Counted from the stretch's first letter, positions 10,153 to 21,460 are shown. The stretch: DNA of 64,000 bases from Burkholderia ubonensis (GCF_902833085.1 NZ_CADFEB010000004.1:62001-126000); one strand, 5' to 3'. Notes: generated by a model from the sequence alone, not told the origin. Made by a program: numbers and translations.

Positions 10153-11144
10153 ATGAGCAATCTACTGACCATCCGCAATCTCGCGGTGAATTTCAACGGC
10201 CTGCCCGCCGTCGACCGGATCAACCTGTCGATCGCGCCGGGCGAGGTGGTGGGCGTCGTCGGCGAATCGGGCTCGGGCAAGAGCGTGACGATGATGGCGC
10301 TGATGGGCCTGATCGACGCGCCGGGCAAGGTGACGGCCGACGAAGTGACGTTCAACGGCGTGGACCTGCTGAAGGCGTCGCCGAAGGCGCGGCGCAGGAT
10401 CATCGGCAAGGACATCGCGATGGTGTTCCAGGACGCGCTGACGAGCCTGAACCCGAGCTACACGGTCGGCTACCAGATCAAGGAAGTGCTGAAGCTGCAC
10501 GAAGGGCTGCGCGGCGACGCGCTCCACCGCCGCGCGCTCGAGCTGCTCGACCAGGTCGGCATCCCCGACCCGAAGGGCCGCATCGATTCGTTCCCGCACC
10601 AGATGTCGGGCGGGATGAACCAGCGCGTGATGATCGCGATGGCCGTCGCGTGCAACCCGAAGCTCTTGATCGCCGACGAGCCGACCACCGCGCTCGACGT
10701 GACGATCCAGGCGCAGATCATGGATCTGCTCGTGAAGCTGCAGAAGGAGCGCGGGATGGCGCTCGTGCTGATCTCGCACGATCTCGCCGTGGTGTCGGAG
10801 GTCGCGCAGCGCGTCGCGGTGATGTACGCGGGCGAGATCATCGAGACCAACCGCGTGCCGGACATCTTCGCGCAGCCGCATCATCCGTATACCGAAGCAT
10901 TGCTCGCGGCGATTCCCGAGCACAACAAGGGGGCGCGGCGGCTTGCCGCATTGCCGGGGATGGTGCCGGGCCGCGATGATCGCCCGTCCGGGTGCCTGTT
11001 CGCGCCGCGCTGCAAGTACGTCGTCGACGATTGCCGCAAGGCGCGTCCGTCGCTCGACACGCTGGCGGCGGGCAACGATGCGATGCGCGCGCGCTGCATC
11101 AAGCCGCTCAATCTGACGAACCTCGACCTGACGGGAGGCGCACG

Positions 11145-11148
<4 letters not shown>
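10153..11148 (+). CDS. dppD: Dipeptide ABC transporter ATPase DppD
   Basis: 331 aa. Walker A is GESGSGKS near residues 37-44, the ABC signature region is MSGGMNQR, and Walker B is [12 protein letters not shown]. The C-terminal oligopeptide/dipeptide extension with its cysteine-containing [16 protein letters not shown] segment is present; in relatives this binds an Fe-S cluster. It overlaps dppF by 4 bp (ATGA at 11145). Confidence 0.94.
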
Positions 11149-12153
<1,005 letters not shown>

Positions 12154-12161
<8 letters not shown>

Positions 12162-13302
12162 AGGCCTGGCGGCGCGCGCTTCGACCGCGCGCCGTGAGCG
12201 CATCGGCGGTACGCGCGTGCGTCGCGCGTACCGCAACGCACGCCGCTGGAGCGTGCGCACCGTGACCGGCGCGGCGCTGGCCGGTGCGTGCGCGGTGGCC
12301 GGCCTCGCCGTACCCGTCGAACTCGCGCGGGCCGAGGCTCGCGCGTCGGCGACGGCGCCGCTCCATCCTTCGCAGGTGCCGCCGCCCGGCATGACCCTGC
12401 CGGGCTTTCACCCGCCGCCGTCGGCGTCGAACGGCACGGTCGCGAGCGGCGCGGTGCGTGCGCAGCCGGCACGGATGCCGTTTTACGTCGCGACCAAGGG
12501 CAAGGTCACGATCTACGTGCTCGGCACGCTGCACGTCGGCGATCCGTCCGACTATCCGGGCGCGCAGCCGTTCCGGCCGCGCATCCTCGCGGCGCTCGCC
12601 GCCGCGCCGACGCTCGCGCTCGAGCTGTCGCCGGACGACCTGCTCGAATCGCAGGACGACGTGTCGAAGTACGGCGTCTGCAATTACGCGTGCCTGCCGC
12701 GCCTGCTGCCCGAGCCGCTGTGGCAGCAGCTCGCGGGCCGGCTGCGCGGCAATTCGGCCGCGCTCGCCGGGATCCGCAAGATGCGGCCGTGGCTCGCCGC
12801 GCTCGTCGTCGAGACCTACGATTCGCTGTCGGCCGGCCTGCAGACCGAGTACGGCACCGAGGCGCAATTGCAGAACGTGTACCTGAAGAAGAAGGGCGGC
12901 CGGGTGGTCGGGCTCGAGACGCTCGCCGAGCAGATGCGCGCGTTCACCGGCCTCACGCTCGCCGAGCAGCGCGAGATGCTCGCGCAGGACATGGTGCAGA
13001 CGCCCGCGCAGAACGCCGCCGACGTGAAGGCGCTGCACCGGCTGTGGCGGATCGGCGACGCCGATGCGCTCGCCGCGTGGGCGGTCGCGAAGAGCGAGCG
13101 CCTGTCGCGTTCGAAGGCGCTGTCCGCGTCGTTGGACAACAAGATCCTGTACGAGCGCAACCGGCGCTTCGTTGCACGGATGACGGCAATCGCCGCGCCG
13201 AACCGGCCGCTGTTCGTCGCGATCGGTGCGCTGCATCTGGGCGGCCCGCGCGGCGTGCTCGAATTGTTGCGCCAGCAAGGCTACCGGGTCGACGCGAACT
13301 GA
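12154..13302 (+). CDS. TraB/GumN family protein
   Basis: 382 aa with an N-terminal membrane or signal segment (about residues 32-52), then a proline-rich linker. The TraB/GumN domain begins near residue 115 with IYVLGTLHVGDP and ends with IGALHLGGPRGVLELLRQQGYRV; these paired G-x-x-H motifs define the family, related to TIKI-type metalloproteases. It is probably periplasmic and membrane-anchored. The start overlaps the dppF stop by 8 bp behind a GGGGGAGGAGG stretch, so it is coupled to the dpp operon. Its link to peptide uptake is unknown. Confidence 0.85.
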
Positions 13303-13410
13303 TCGCGCCGCTGCGGCGTGCCGATCCCTCCCTCGTTTGATCGACGATTTGCGTGCCGCATGTCGTCTAAGGAAAACCCTCGATTCGTCGGAAAATAGCG
13401 TTTCAAACGA

Positions 13411-13440
13411 TTGACATCTCGTTCGGGCAATCTCTATTCT
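13411..13440 (+). promoter_or_regulatory. Candidate sigma-70 promoter in the gene-free interval
   Basis: A perfect -35 box TTGACA (13411-13416) is followed 18 bp later by TATTCT (13435-13440). It points away from the TraB/GumN gene into an interval with no credible reading frame that ends in an intrinsic terminator. Confidence 0.5.
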
Positions 13441-13446
13441 TCATCC

Positions 13447-13786
13447 CACAAGTTGAAAAATTGAAAAGAACAGATAAGTTCTACGGGGTAGCAAAAAAAA
13501 GCGCGGGGTGAGCGTCGCCGGCACGTGTATCGCGTGCCGGCCGCGGAGTGTCTGCATGCACGGCGGGGCCAACCATCGTCCGATCTCAATCGCATGCGGG
13601 CCGACTTGCGGATAAGCAACGTTTCGTCGTCCAACCGGGGGATGCAACAACGGGCGGCGGCGGACGTATTTTGATCCGGAGCAGGTCTTTCCGGTCGCCG
13701 TCGACAGACGGCTTCAGTTGGCGAACCGGCATCCGGCGATGCGGTTCGGCCAATAGAAAAGCGCCTCCTGGGCGCTTTTTTCTTTT
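13447..13786 (+). ncRNA. Candidate small RNA (about 340 nt) between convergent genes
   Basis: The 547 bp interval 13303-13849 between the convergent TraB/GumN and pxpA genes has no supported CDS. It contains a TTGACA/TATTCT promoter, a strong hairpin (GCCGGCACG at 13517-13525 with CGTGCCGGC at 13533-13541) and a rho-independent terminator at 13757-13786. The arrangement suits an independent RNA. I recognise no known RNA family. The terminator could instead serve the dpp-TraB transcript, leaving the promoter as chance. Confidence 0.4.
13757..13786. terminator. Intrinsic terminator, usable in both directions
   Basis: AAAAGCGCC (13757-13765), a five-base loop, then GGCGCTTTT (13771-13779) followed by more T. 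A-run and T-run flank both sides, so it can end rightward transcription and also the leftward side of the region. Confidence 0.85.
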
Positions 13787-13849
13787 CGGTCCCGCTACGG
13801 TGCCGTGTTCTTCGGCCATGCCACCGCGCACGTCACGTCACGTCACGCG

Positions 13850-14614
13850 TCACGCGCCTTCGTCCGCGTGCAGCGCGCCCGGGGCCACGACGTCGATTCC
13901 CGCCTTTTCGAGCGCCGCGCGTATCCGTCGCGCAAACGCCAGCGCATGCGGCCCGTCGCCATGCAGGCAAACCGTCTGCGCATTGAGCGGCACCCATTCG
14001 CCGCTGACCGCGCGCACCCGCCGGTCGCGCACCATGTCGAGCGTGCGGGCGATCACCTCGTCCTCGTCGTCGACGAGCGCGCCCGGCTCGCTGCGCGGCA
14101 CGAGCGCACCGTCCGCGCGATAGCCGCGATCGGCGAACACCTCCTCGATCGCCGCCAGCCCCGCGTGCCGCGCGGCCGCGACGAACACGCTGTTCGCGAG
14201 GCCGAACACCGCGAGCGACGGATCGAAATCGTGAATCGCGGACACCACCGCGTCGGCGATCAGCGGATCGCGCGCGGCCTGGTTGTACAGCGCGCCGTGC
14301 GGCTTCACGTGCGCGATGCGGCCGCCTTCGGCCTGTGCGATCGCAGATAGCGCGCCAAGCTGATAAAGGACGCCCGCGTAGATGTCGGTCGCCGGCAGCT
14401 GCATCTCCTTGCGGCCGAAATTCTCGGGATCGAGAAAGCTCGGGTGCGCGCCGATCGACACGCCCTTCTGCACGGCCCAGCGCACGCAGTCGCGCATCGC
14501 GTTCGCGCCGCCCGCGTGCCAGCCGCACGCGATGTTTGCCGACGTAACGAGGTCGAGCAGCGCCTCGTCCGATCCGTATCCTTCGCCCAGGTCGGCGTTC
14601 AGATCGATTTCCAT
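13850..14614 (-). CDS. pxpA: 5-oxoprolinase subunit PxpA (LamB/YcsF family)
   Basis: 254 aa from the ATG at 14614. The N-terminus [14 protein letters not shown] and the following [10 protein letters not shown] are hallmarks of the LamB/YcsF fold. A longer upstream frame exists but would reach back towards pxpC and adds low-quality sequence. With PxpB and PxpC it cleaves 5-oxoproline (pyroglutamate) to glutamate using ATP. It is the last gene of the leftward pxpB-pxpC-pxpA operon, 65 bp after pxpC. Confidence 0.93.
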   Translation of the reverse strand: MEIDLNADLGEGYGSDEALLDLVTSANIACGWHAGGANAMRDCVRWAVQKGVSIGAHPSFLDPENFGRKEMQLPATDIYAGVLYQLGALSAIAQAEGGRIAHVKPHGALYNQAARDPLIADAVVSAIHDFDPSLAVFGLANSVFVAAARHAGLAAIEEVFADRGYRADGALVPRSEPGALVDDEDEVIARTLDMVRDRRVRAVSGEWVPLNAQTVCLHGDGPHALAFARRIRAALEKAGIDVVAPGALHADEGA

Positions 14615-14679
14615 GATGTTCCTCGTCCACCCAATGCGTGGCGCGGCGCCTGGATGTGCCGCCTGTTGCTGCATCATCG

Positions 14680-15753
14680 TCACGCCGCGCGCGATTGCGC
14701 ACGCTGGCGCGCTTCCTCGCGCATCGCGATCGCGACGTCGATCTGCCGCAGGTAGGCCCGCTCCGCGGCCAGTGCATCGCGCGCCGCGTCGGGCGTCGTG
14801 CGCACGAAGCGGATCGGCAGGTTCAGCCGCGCCTGCGCAAGCTTCCACAGGTCCGCGCGAATCACCGTTCCGATCTTAGGATACCCCCCGGTCGTCTGCG
14901 CGTCGTGCATCAGCACGATCGGCTGGCCGTTCGGCGGCACCTGGATCGTGCCGGGGAGCACCGCGTGCGACAGCAGTTCCACCGGCCGTTCGCGGGTCAG
15001 CTCGACGCCGGCGAGGCGGTAGCCCATCCGGTTGCTGTTGGCCGTGACGAGCCATTCGTCATCCCAGAACGCCTGCTGCGACTCCGCGCCGAACGACGCG
15101 TAGTCGGGGCCGGGCAGCACACGCACCGGCATCGCCCACGGCGCGTGCGCGTGGGCGGGCCGGTGGCGGCGCGGCGGCTCGTCGACGCGCGCGAAACCGC
15201 ACCACGCCGGCGCCTTGACGCCGAACTCGGGCGCATCCGCCGCGAGGCAGCCGAGGGTCGCCGGCGGCACGCCGACCGGCAGCCGGTCGCCGTCGCGCAG
15301 CGCGCGGCCGCCGAGGCCGCCGAAGCGCGACGCGAGATCGGTGCTGCGCGAGCCGAGCATCGGCAGCACGTCGATGCCGCCCGCGATGCACAGATAGCCG
15401 CGCATCCCGCGCTTCGCGGCCGGCATCGTCAGCGTCTGGCCGGCCTCGACGGGCAGGCTCCACCACGAATGGACGGGCTTGCCGTCGAGCATCGCGCCGA
15501 ATTCGGTGCCGGTGACCGCGATGCGCGTCGCGCGCGGGAAGCGGAACGCGGCCGGGCCGATCGTGATCTCGACGGCGGCCGCGTCCGGGCGGTTGCCGAC
15601 GAGCCGGTTGCCGACCTCGAGCGCGAGGCTGTCGAGCGCGCCGCCCTGCGCGACGCCGAGATGGCGCGCGCCCTGGCGGCCGAGATCCTGCACGGTCGAC
15701 AGCGGGCCGGCCCGCAACACCTCGATGCTGCCCGGCGCTTTGCTCTGGGTCAT
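14680..15753 (-). CDS. pxpC: 5-oxoprolinase subunit PxpC (biotin-dependent carboxyltransferase-like)
   Basis: 357 aa. It begins with [32 protein letters not shown], the standard start of the KipA/PxpC family, and contains [21 protein letters not shown]. The start at 15753 overlaps the end of pxpB by 4 bp. It works with PxpB and PxpA in ATP-dependent 5-oxoproline hydrolysis in the cytoplasm. Confidence 0.93.
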   Translation of the reverse strand: MTQSKAPGSIEVLRAGPLSTVQDLGRQGARHLGVAQGGALDSLALEVGNRLVGNRPDAAAVEITIGPAAFRFPRATRIAVTGTEFGAMLDGKPVHSWWSLPVEAGQTLTMPAAKRGMRGYLCIAGGIDVLPMLGSRSTDLASRFGGLGGRALRDGDRLPVGVPPATLGCLAADAPEFGVKAPAWCGFARVDEPPRRHRPAHAHAPWAMPVRVLPGPDYASFGAESQQAFWDDEWLVTANSNRMGYRLAGVELTRERPVELLSHAVLPGTIQVPPNGQPIVLMHDAQTTGGYPKIGTVIRADLWKLAQARLNLPIRFVRTTPDAARDALAAERAYLRQIDVAIAMREEARQRAQSRAA

Positions 15754-16406
15754 GTCGCGTGGACTCCCGCAATGGTGAAGCGCACCCGGTCGCCGGGCAG
15801 GAGCAGCGTCGGCGGCTGCCGGGACGGATCGAACAGCACGTGCGCCGTGCGGCCGATCAGCTGCCAGCCGCCGGGCGACGTGGCCGGGTAGATGCCGGTC
15901 TGCGCGCCGCCGATGCCGACCGACCCGGCCGGCACCTCGAGGCGCGGCGCCGCGCGGCGCGGCATGTGCAGTGCGGCGTCGAGGCCGCCGAGATAGGCGA
16001 AGCCCGGCTGGAAGCCGAGGAAGAACACCACGTATTCGGCGCCCGCATGGCGCGCGACCACCTCGTCGGCCGACAGGCCCGTATGCGCGGCGACCGCCTG
16101 CAGGTCGGGGCCGGCCGCGCCGCCGTATTCGACCGGAATCTCGATTTCGCGGCCGGGCGCATGCTCGACGTCGGCGGTTTCCCACGCGTCGAGCAGCGTG
16201 TTCGACAGCGTGTCGGCGGACGCGGCAAGCACGTCGAACACGATCGTCAGGTTGTTCATGCCCGGCACGACGTCGATCACGTGCGGCCACGCGCGCGCGG
16301 CCTCGGCAACGGCCCAGACGCGCCGCTGGCAATCGAGCGTGGCGGGAGGCGGCACCTCGCAGACGAGCGCGGCGTCGCCGAGCGGATAGATGCGTGGATG
16401 CGTCAT
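15750..16406 (-). CDS. pxpB: 5-oxoprolinase subunit PxpB (KipI-like)
   Basis: 218 aa. The family pattern is clear: IYPLGDAALVCEV near the start, VVPGMNNLTIVFD in the middle, and FFLGFQPGFAYLGGLD with GSVGIGGAQTGIYPATSPGGW near the C-terminus. First gene of pxpBCA. The 148 bp divergent gap to the MarR-type gene contains an AT-rich stretch around 16435-16465 that may hold the operon promoter and operator. Confidence 0.93.
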   Translation of the reverse strand: MTHPRIYPLGDAALVCEVPPPATLDCQRRVWAVAEAARAWPHVIDVVPGMNNLTIVFDVLAASADTLSNTLLDAWETADVEHAPGREIEIPVEYGGAAGPDLQAVAAHTGLSADEVVARHAGAEYVVFFLGFQPGFAYLGGLDAALHMPRRAAPRLEVPAGSVGIGGAQTGIYPATSPGGWQLIGRTAHVLFDPSRQPPTLLLPGDRVRFTIAGVHAT

Positions 16407-16554
16407 CGGTCAGGCCCGGTTCGGGCGGCAATATTAACGTACATTGTCAAGAAGATATCGATAACTTGCAGTGCGCGTTTTTGCCTAGCAGGTGCGCGCA
16501 GGCTTCTGACGTACACTCGGCACACCCTGACATCCTGCGTGCGCCGACTGCCCC

Positions 16555-17067
16555 ATGAAGCGTCATCCGACCAAGATCGTCTCTTCCGAACACCTGGTTT
16601 CCGATTCGAGCGCGGAGCTGTCCGAGCTCGAATACGGGCTCATCATGGCAGGCAACGCGTTCAACCGCTGGATGGTGCGGTGCATGTCGGCCGCGGGCGC
16701 GAAGGACATGACGGCGGTCGAGGTGTCGCTGCTGCATCACGTCAGCCATCGCGAGCGCCAGAAGAAGCTCGCCGACATCTGCTTCGTGCTCAATATCGAG
16801 GATACGCACGTCGCGACCTACGCGCTGAAAAAACTGATCGCCCGAGGCTACGTCAAGAGCGAGAAAAGCGGCAAGGAAGTTTTCTTCTTCGCGACCGAGG
16901 CCGGGCGCGACCTGTGCCTCAAGTATCGCGAGGTGCGCGAACACTGCCTGATCGAGACGCTCAAGGACAGCGGCCTCACCAACGAGCAGATCGGCGACGC
17001 GGCGCAACTGCTGCGCCACGCGTCCGGGCTGTACGACACGGCCGCGCGGGCGGCGGCGTCGCTGTAG
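16555..17067 (+). CDS. MarR-type winged-helix DNA-binding protein
   Basis: 170 aa. The middle (LADICFVLNIEDTHVATYALKKLIARGYVKSEKSGKEVFFFATEAGRDL) reads as a winged helix: recognition helix near residues 88-100, wing near 105-115. The N-terminal helix region (LEYGLIMAGNAFNRWMVRCM) and C-terminal helix fit a MarR-like dimer. It is transcribed divergently from pxpBCA across 148 bp and is a plausible regulator of that operon, though only position supports this. Confidence 0.8.
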   Translation: MKRHPTKIVSSEHLVSDSSAELSELEYGLIMAGNAFNRWMVRCMSAAGAKDMTAVEVSLLHHVSHRERQKKLADICFVLNIEDTHVATYALKKLIARGYVKSEKSGKEVFFFATEAGRDLCLKYREVREHCLIETLKDSGLTNEQIGDAAQLLRHASGLYDTAARAAASL

Positions 17068-17155
17068 CCGGGCGCGCGGCCGCCCGCGGTGACCCGGCAG
17101 TGTAGGCTGCCGATTGCGACGGTTTATTGACGTCCTGAGGGATATTTCGGCGCGC

Positions 17156-17764
17156 TTACGCGTCGGCCACGTAGGTTTCCTCGTCCGTCACGACCCAGCG
17201 CATCGCGAGATCGTGATCCTCGGCCGGCAGCGCGTCGACCTTGCACGCCTCGTACGCGATGCCGACCGTCACCGGCAGCGACCCGCCCGGCCACGCGGCG
17301 AGCGTGCGGTCGTAATACCCGCCGCCATACCCGAGCCGGTACAGCCACGTGTCGAATCCGACGCACGGAATCAGCAGCAGGTCGGGCACCACGACCACGC
17401 CGGACGCCGGCTCCGGAATCCGGTGGTGCCCTTCGCGCATCGGCGTCGCGTCGTCCCACGCATGAAACTCGAGCGGCGCGCGCTGCTCTCGGATCACCGG
17501 CAGCGCCACCTGCCGGCCGGCCTGCGCCGCGCGCCACGCGAGCACCGCCGCGCGCGCGTCGAATTCCCCCGGCAGCGGCCAGTAGAACCCGACCGTGCGC
17601 GGCGCGAGCCGATCGAGCAACGCACGCAGCCGCGCATCGAGCGCGTCGTTCACCGCGGGGCGCGACGCGGCGTCGCGGCGGGCCTCGGACAGCGCCCGGC
17701 GCAGCGCCTGCTTCCGTTCGGCCAGATGGTTGCGTGCTATGCTTTCGCTCACTCCGTGCTCCAT
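17156..17764 (-). CDS. 5-formyltetrahydrofolate cyclo-ligase
   Basis: 202 aa, the usual family length. An N-terminal basic helix (ERKQALRRALSEAR), VGFYWPLPGEFD, then LLLIPCVGFDTWLYRLGYGGGYYDRTL, the phosphate-binding signature of the enzyme. It converts 5-formyl-THF to 5,10-methenyl-THF with ATP. It is divergent from the lytic transglycosylase gene with only 8 bp between the two starts, so their promoters must lie inside each other's 5' regions. Confidence 0.93.
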   Translation of the reverse strand: MEHGVSESIARNHLAERKQALRRALSEARRDAASRPAVNDALDARLRALLDRLAPRTVGFYWPLPGEFDARAAVLAWRAAQAGRQVALPVIREQRAPLEFHAWDDATPMREGHHRIPEPASGVVVVPDLLLIPCVGFDTWLYRLGYGGGYYDRTLAAWPGGSLPVTVGIAYEACKVDALPAEDHDLAMRWVVTDEETYVADA

Positions 17765-17772
17765 TCAAAACG

Positions 17773-19725
17773 ATGTCGAACAGCCTTTTTCGAGTATATC
17801 GCGCGGTCGCGCTGACGCTTTCGGCCGCCGCGGTCGTCGCGGGCACGGCCGCGTGCGCCGCACCGTCCGGCGACACGCTCGCCGGGGACGACCAGACCTT
17901 CATCCAGCTTCGCGAAGCCGCGCGCCGCAACGACGCCGCGAAGGCCGCGCAGCTCGCCGCGATGATCCCGAACTATCCGGCGCCGTCGTACCTCGAGTAT
18001 TTCCAGATCAAGCCGCAGTTGTTCGATGCCACGGGCCGCGCGCGTGTCGACGCGCCGGACGCGCCCGTGCTGTCGTTCCTGCAGCGCTACGACGGCCAGG
18101 CGATCGCCGACCGCATGCGCAACGATTACCTGCTCGTGCTCGGCGCACGCCACGACTGGCGCAATTTCGATGAGCAGTACAAGCGCTTCGTGCTCGACGA
18201 CGACACGCAGGTCAAGTGCTACGCGCTCGAATCGCGGGCCGCGCGCGGCGAGAACGTCGCCGACGCGGCGCGCGCGCTGCTCGTCGAGCCGAAGAACTAC
18301 GGCGACGCGTGCGTCGACCTGATCACCGCGCTCACCGTCAACCAGCAGTTCTCGAGCGACGACGTGTGGCAGCAGGTGCGCCTCGCGTTCGAGCAGAACT
18401 ACACGACGCTCGGCGGCAAGATCGTCGATGCGCTCGGCCCGCGCCCGGTCGCGTTCGACCAGGCGACGAGCGCGCCGCCGCTGTTCCTCGCGCGCGGCGT
18501 CGGCCCCGACGCGGTGTCGCACCAGCTCGCGCTGATCGCGATCGGCCGCGTGGCGCGCAACGATCCGGACCAGGCGGCCGGCTTGCTCACGTCGCTTGCG
18601 TCGTCGCTGACGAAGCAGGAACAGGCGATCGCGTGGGGCGCGGTCGGCTACCAGGGCGCGGTAAAGCGCTCGGCGCTCGCGTCGGTCTGGTATGCGAAAT
18701 CGGCGAACGCGCCGCTGTCGAACGCCGCGTACGAATGGCGCACGCGCAGCGCGCTGCTCGTCGGCAACTGGCCGATGGTGCGCTGGTCGATCGAACAGAT
18801 GCCGCCGTCGCTGCGCAACGATCCGGCGTGGGTCTACTGGCATGCGCGCGCGCTCAAGCAGAGCGGCGACACGCTGCAGGCGAACCAGGAGTTCGAGCAG
18901 ATCGCCGCGCAGTTCAACTTCTACGGGCAGCTCGCCGGCGAGGAGCTCGGCCAGCGCACGAAGATCCCGCCGCGCACGACGGTTTCCGACGCCGAGATCG
19001 GCGAGATGGCCAAGGTGCCGGGCTTCGCGCTCGCGCAGCGCTTCTATGCGCTGAACCTGCGCCTCGAAGGCAACCGCGAATGGAACTGGCCGCTGCGCGG
19101 GATGACCGACCGGCAGCTGCTCGCGGCCGCCGAGTACGGCAAGCGCGTCGACCTGCTCGACCGCACGGTGAACACGGCCGACCGCACGAAGGCCGAGCAC
19201 GATTTCACGCTGCGCTACCCGTCGCCGTACCGCAGCATCGTCGAGCGCTACGCACAGTCGACCGGGCTCGACGTCGAATGGGCGTACGGGCTGATCCGCC
19301 AGGAATCGCGCTTCATCACGAGCGCGCGTTCGTCGGTCGGCGCGGGCGGGCTGATGCAGCTGATGCCGGCGACCGCGCAGCTCGTCGCGAAGAAGCTCGG
19401 GCTCGGCACGATCTCGCGCGCGCAGATGCACGACATCGACACGAACATCCAGCTCGGCACCTGGTATCTGGCGGACATCTACAACAACTTCGACAGCTCG
19501 CCGGTGCTCGCCACCGCCGGCTACAACGCGGGCCCGGGCCGGCCGCGCCAGTGGCGGCAGGTGTTGACGCAGCCGGTCGAAGGCGCGATCTTTGCGGAGA
19601 CGATCCCGTTCAACGAGACGCGCGACTACGTGAAGAACGTGCTGTCGAACACGACGTATTACGCGGCGCTCTTCGAAGGGAAGCCGCAGTCGCTGAAGAA
19701 GCGGCTAGGCACGATCTCGCCCTGA
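17773..19725 (+). CDS. slt: Soluble lytic murein transglycosylase
   Basis: 650 aa from the ATG at 17773. A hydrophobic signal peptide is followed by a long alpha-helical superhelix region (the U and L domains) and a C-terminal catalytic SLT domain: YGLIRQESRF with the catalytic glutamate, SSVGAGGLMQLMPATA, and GYNAGPGRPRQW. It cleaves peptidoglycan between MurNAc and GlcNAc with 1,6-anhydro formation, in the periplasm. The cysteine at the end of the signal lacks a good lipobox, so a lipid anchor is doubtful. Confidence 0.92.
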   Translation: MSNSLFRVYRAVALTLSAAAVVAGTAACAAPSGDTLAGDDQTFIQLREAARRNDAAKAAQLAAMIPNYPAPSYLEYFQIKPQLFDATGRARVDAPDAPVLSFLQRYDGQAIADRMRNDYLLVLGARHDWRNFDEQYKRFVLDDDTQVKCYALESRAARGENVADAARALLVEPKNYGDACVDLITALTVNQQFSSDDVWQQVRLAFEQNYTTLGGKIVDALGPRPVAFDQATSAPPLFLARGVGPDAVSHQLALIAIGRVARNDPDQAAGLLTSLASSLTKQEQAIAWGAVGYQGAVKRSALASVWYAKSANAPLSNAAYEWRTRSALLVGNWPMVRWSIEQMPPSLRNDPAWVYWHARALKQSGDTLQANQEFEQIAAQFNFYGQLAGEELGQRTKIPPRTTVSDAEIGEMAKVPGFALAQRFYALNLRLEGNREWNWPLRGMTDRQLLAAAEYGKRVDLLDRTVNTADRTKAEHDFTLRYPSPYRSIVERYAQSTGLDVEWAYGLIRQESRFITSARSSVGAGGLMQLMPATAQLVAKKLGLGTISRAQMHDIDTNIQLGTWYLADIYNNFDSSPVLATAGYNAGPGRPRQWRQVLTQPVEGAIFAETIPFNETRDYVKNVLSNTTYYAALFEGKPQSLKKRLGTISP

Positions 19726-19736
19726 TCTGCAACCTG

Positions 19737-19770
19737 CACACTGCCGCGCGAGACGCGGCAGTGTGCTTTT
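19737..19770 (+). terminator. Intrinsic terminator after the lytic transglycosylase
   Basis: A 12-bp perfect stem, CACACTGCCGCG (19737-19748) with CGCGGCAGTGTG (19754-19765), then CTTTT. It begins 12 bp after the stop codon. Confidence 0.85.
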
Positions 19771-19819
19771 GGGGCCCGCCACCCGCGCGAGCGCGGGCGG
19801 GCCTGATGGAGGGTCGAAC

Positions 19820-20776
19820 ATGGATCAGACCATCGCGCTGCTGGGAGGGACCGGCTTCATCGGCAGCCGGCTCGTGAGTGCGCTGATCGATGCCGGCAAG
19901 CACGTGCGGCTCGGCACCCGCCGCCGCGAGCATGCGCGCCACCTGATGATGCTGCCGGTCGAGATCGTCGAGCTCGAAAGCCTCGACGAGCGCAGCCTGG
20001 CCCGCTTCGTCGCCGGCGCGCACGCGGCCGTGAATCTCGTCGGCGTGCTGCACGGCGGGCACGGCACGCCGTACGGCGCCGGCTTCGAGCGCGCGCACGT
20101 CGCGCTGCCGGCCGCGCTCGCGAGCGCGTGCATCGAGGCCGGCGTGCGGCGCCTGCTGCACATGAGCGCGCTCGGCGCGAATTCGCACGGCGCGAGCATG
20201 TACCAGCGCTCGAAGGGCGACGGCGAGGCCGCGCTGCACGCGGTCGCGGCCACCGATTCGCTCGCGCTGACGATCTTCCGGCCGTCGGTCGTGTTCGGGC
20301 CGGGCGACGCGTTCCTCAACACGTTCGCGCGGCTGCACCGCACGCTGCCGGCGATTCCGCTCGCGATGCCCGACGCGCAGTTCCAGCCGGTGTTCGTGGG
20401 CGACGTCGCGCGCGCGTTCGTCAACACGCTCGACCTCGCGGCCGCGCGCGGCAAGACCTACGAGCTCGGCGGCCCGAAGGTCTATACGCTCGAGGCGCTG
20501 GTCCGCTATTGCGGCACGCTGGCCGGCCGCGAGGCGCCGATCGTGCGGCTGCCCGACGCGATCGCGCGGCTGCAGGCGGCGTTCTTCGAATGCCTGCCGG
20601 GCGAGCCGGTGATCACGCGCGACAACCTCGCGTCGATGTCGGTGCCGAACGTGCTGTCCGGCCCGCTCGCGCCGGAGCTCGGCATCCAGCCCGTGAGCCT
20701 CGAAAGCATCGTGCCCGCGTATCTCGGCGACGCGGCGCTGCGGTCCCGCTTCGACTGGTTCCGCTCGCGCCGCTAG
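19820..20776 (+). CDS. NDUFA9-like NAD(P)-binding (SDR) protein
   Basis: 318 aa. It starts with the Rossmann motif ALLGGTGFIGSRLV and has a charged RRREHARHL segment after strand 2. The atypical SDR pattern, with a Y-x-R-S-K-G-D-G-E motif (MYQRSKGDGEAAL) and IFRPSVVFGPGDAFLNTFARL, matches the complex I NDUFA9 subfamily of bacteria. Probably a cytoplasmic NAD(P)-binding protein; its bacterial function is not established. It is followed by the GST and cca genes on the same strand. Confidence 0.85.
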   Translation: MDQTIALLGGTGFIGSRLVSALIDAGKHVRLGTRRREHARHLMMLPVEIVELESLDERSLARFVAGAHAAVNLVGVLHGGHGTPYGAGFERAHVALPAALASACIEAGVRRLLHMSALGANSHGASMYQRSKGDGEAALHAVAATDSLALTIFRPSVVFGPGDAFLNTFARLHRTLPAIPLAMPDAQFQPVFVGDVARAFVNTLDLAAARGKTYELGGPKVYTLEALVRYCGTLAGREAPIVRLPDAIARLQAAFFECLPGEPVITRDNLASMSVPNVLSGPLAPELGIQPVSLESIVPAYLGDAALRSRFDWFRSRR

Positions 20777-20812
20777 TTCGCCTTTTTCTCTGCGTTTTCC
20801 TGGAATTCCGTC

Positions 20813-21460
20813 ATGAGACTGGTCATTGGAGACAAGAATTACTCGTCATGGTCGATGCGGCCCTGGGTGCTGCTCACGCATTTCGGCATCCCGTTCGACG
20901 AAATCGTCATCGAGCTGCGCCGCGACGACACGAAGGCGCGCATCCTCGAACACTCGCCGTCCGGCAAGGTGCCGTGCCTGATCGACGACCACGGCGTCGC
21001 GATCTGGGATTCGCTCGCGATCGCCGAGACGCTCGCCGAGCGCTATCCGCAGCACCCGATGTGGCCGGCCGATCCGCTCGAGCGCGTGCATGCGCGCTGC
21101 GTGTCGGCGGAGATGCATGCGGGCTTCGCGGCGCTGCGCGAGCAGATGGGGATGAACGTGCGCGCGTCGATGCCGGGCCGCGGCGCGACACCCGACGCGC
21201 TCGCCGACGTCGCGCGCATCGACGCGCTGTGGAGCGAATGCCTCGAAGCGTCGGGCGGGCCGTTCCTGTTCGGCGAATTCGGCATCGCCGACGCGATGTA
21301 CGCGCCGGTCGTGATGCGCTTCAACACGTATGCGCCGGGCCTGTCGCCGGAAGCGTCCGGCTACGTCGAGCGCGTGAGCTCGCTGCCGGCGGTGCAGCGG
21401 TGGATCGACGGTGCGCGCCGCGAGACGCACGTGATCGCCGACTACGAGCCGACGCCGTGA
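20813..21460 (+). CDS. Glutathione S-transferase family protein
   Basis: 215 aa. The thioredoxin-like N-terminal domain starts MRLVIGDKNYSSWSMRPWVLL, with a serine-rich active-site turn, followed by SGKVPCLIDD (cis-proline) and IWDSLAIAETLAERYP (glutathione-binding). A helical C-terminal domain follows. It is cytoplasmic. The natural electrophile is unknown. It lies 10 bp before cca and is probably co-transcribed with it. Confidence 0.9.
   Translation: MRLVIGDKNYSSWSMRPWVLLTHFGIPFDEIVIELRRDDTKARILEHSPSGKVPCLIDDHGVAIWDSLAIAETLAERYPQHPMWPADPLERVHARCVSAEMHAGFAALREQMGMNVRASMPGRGATPDALADVARIDALWSECLEASGGPFLFGEFGIADAMYAPVVMRFNTYAPGLSPEASGYVERVSSLPAVQRWIDGARRETHVIADYEPTP

Noticed and set aside
17068..17155. 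6S RNA next to the 5-formyl-THF cyclo-ligase gene, as in enterobacteria
   Set aside because: Only 88 bp lie there and no 6S-like structure was seen.
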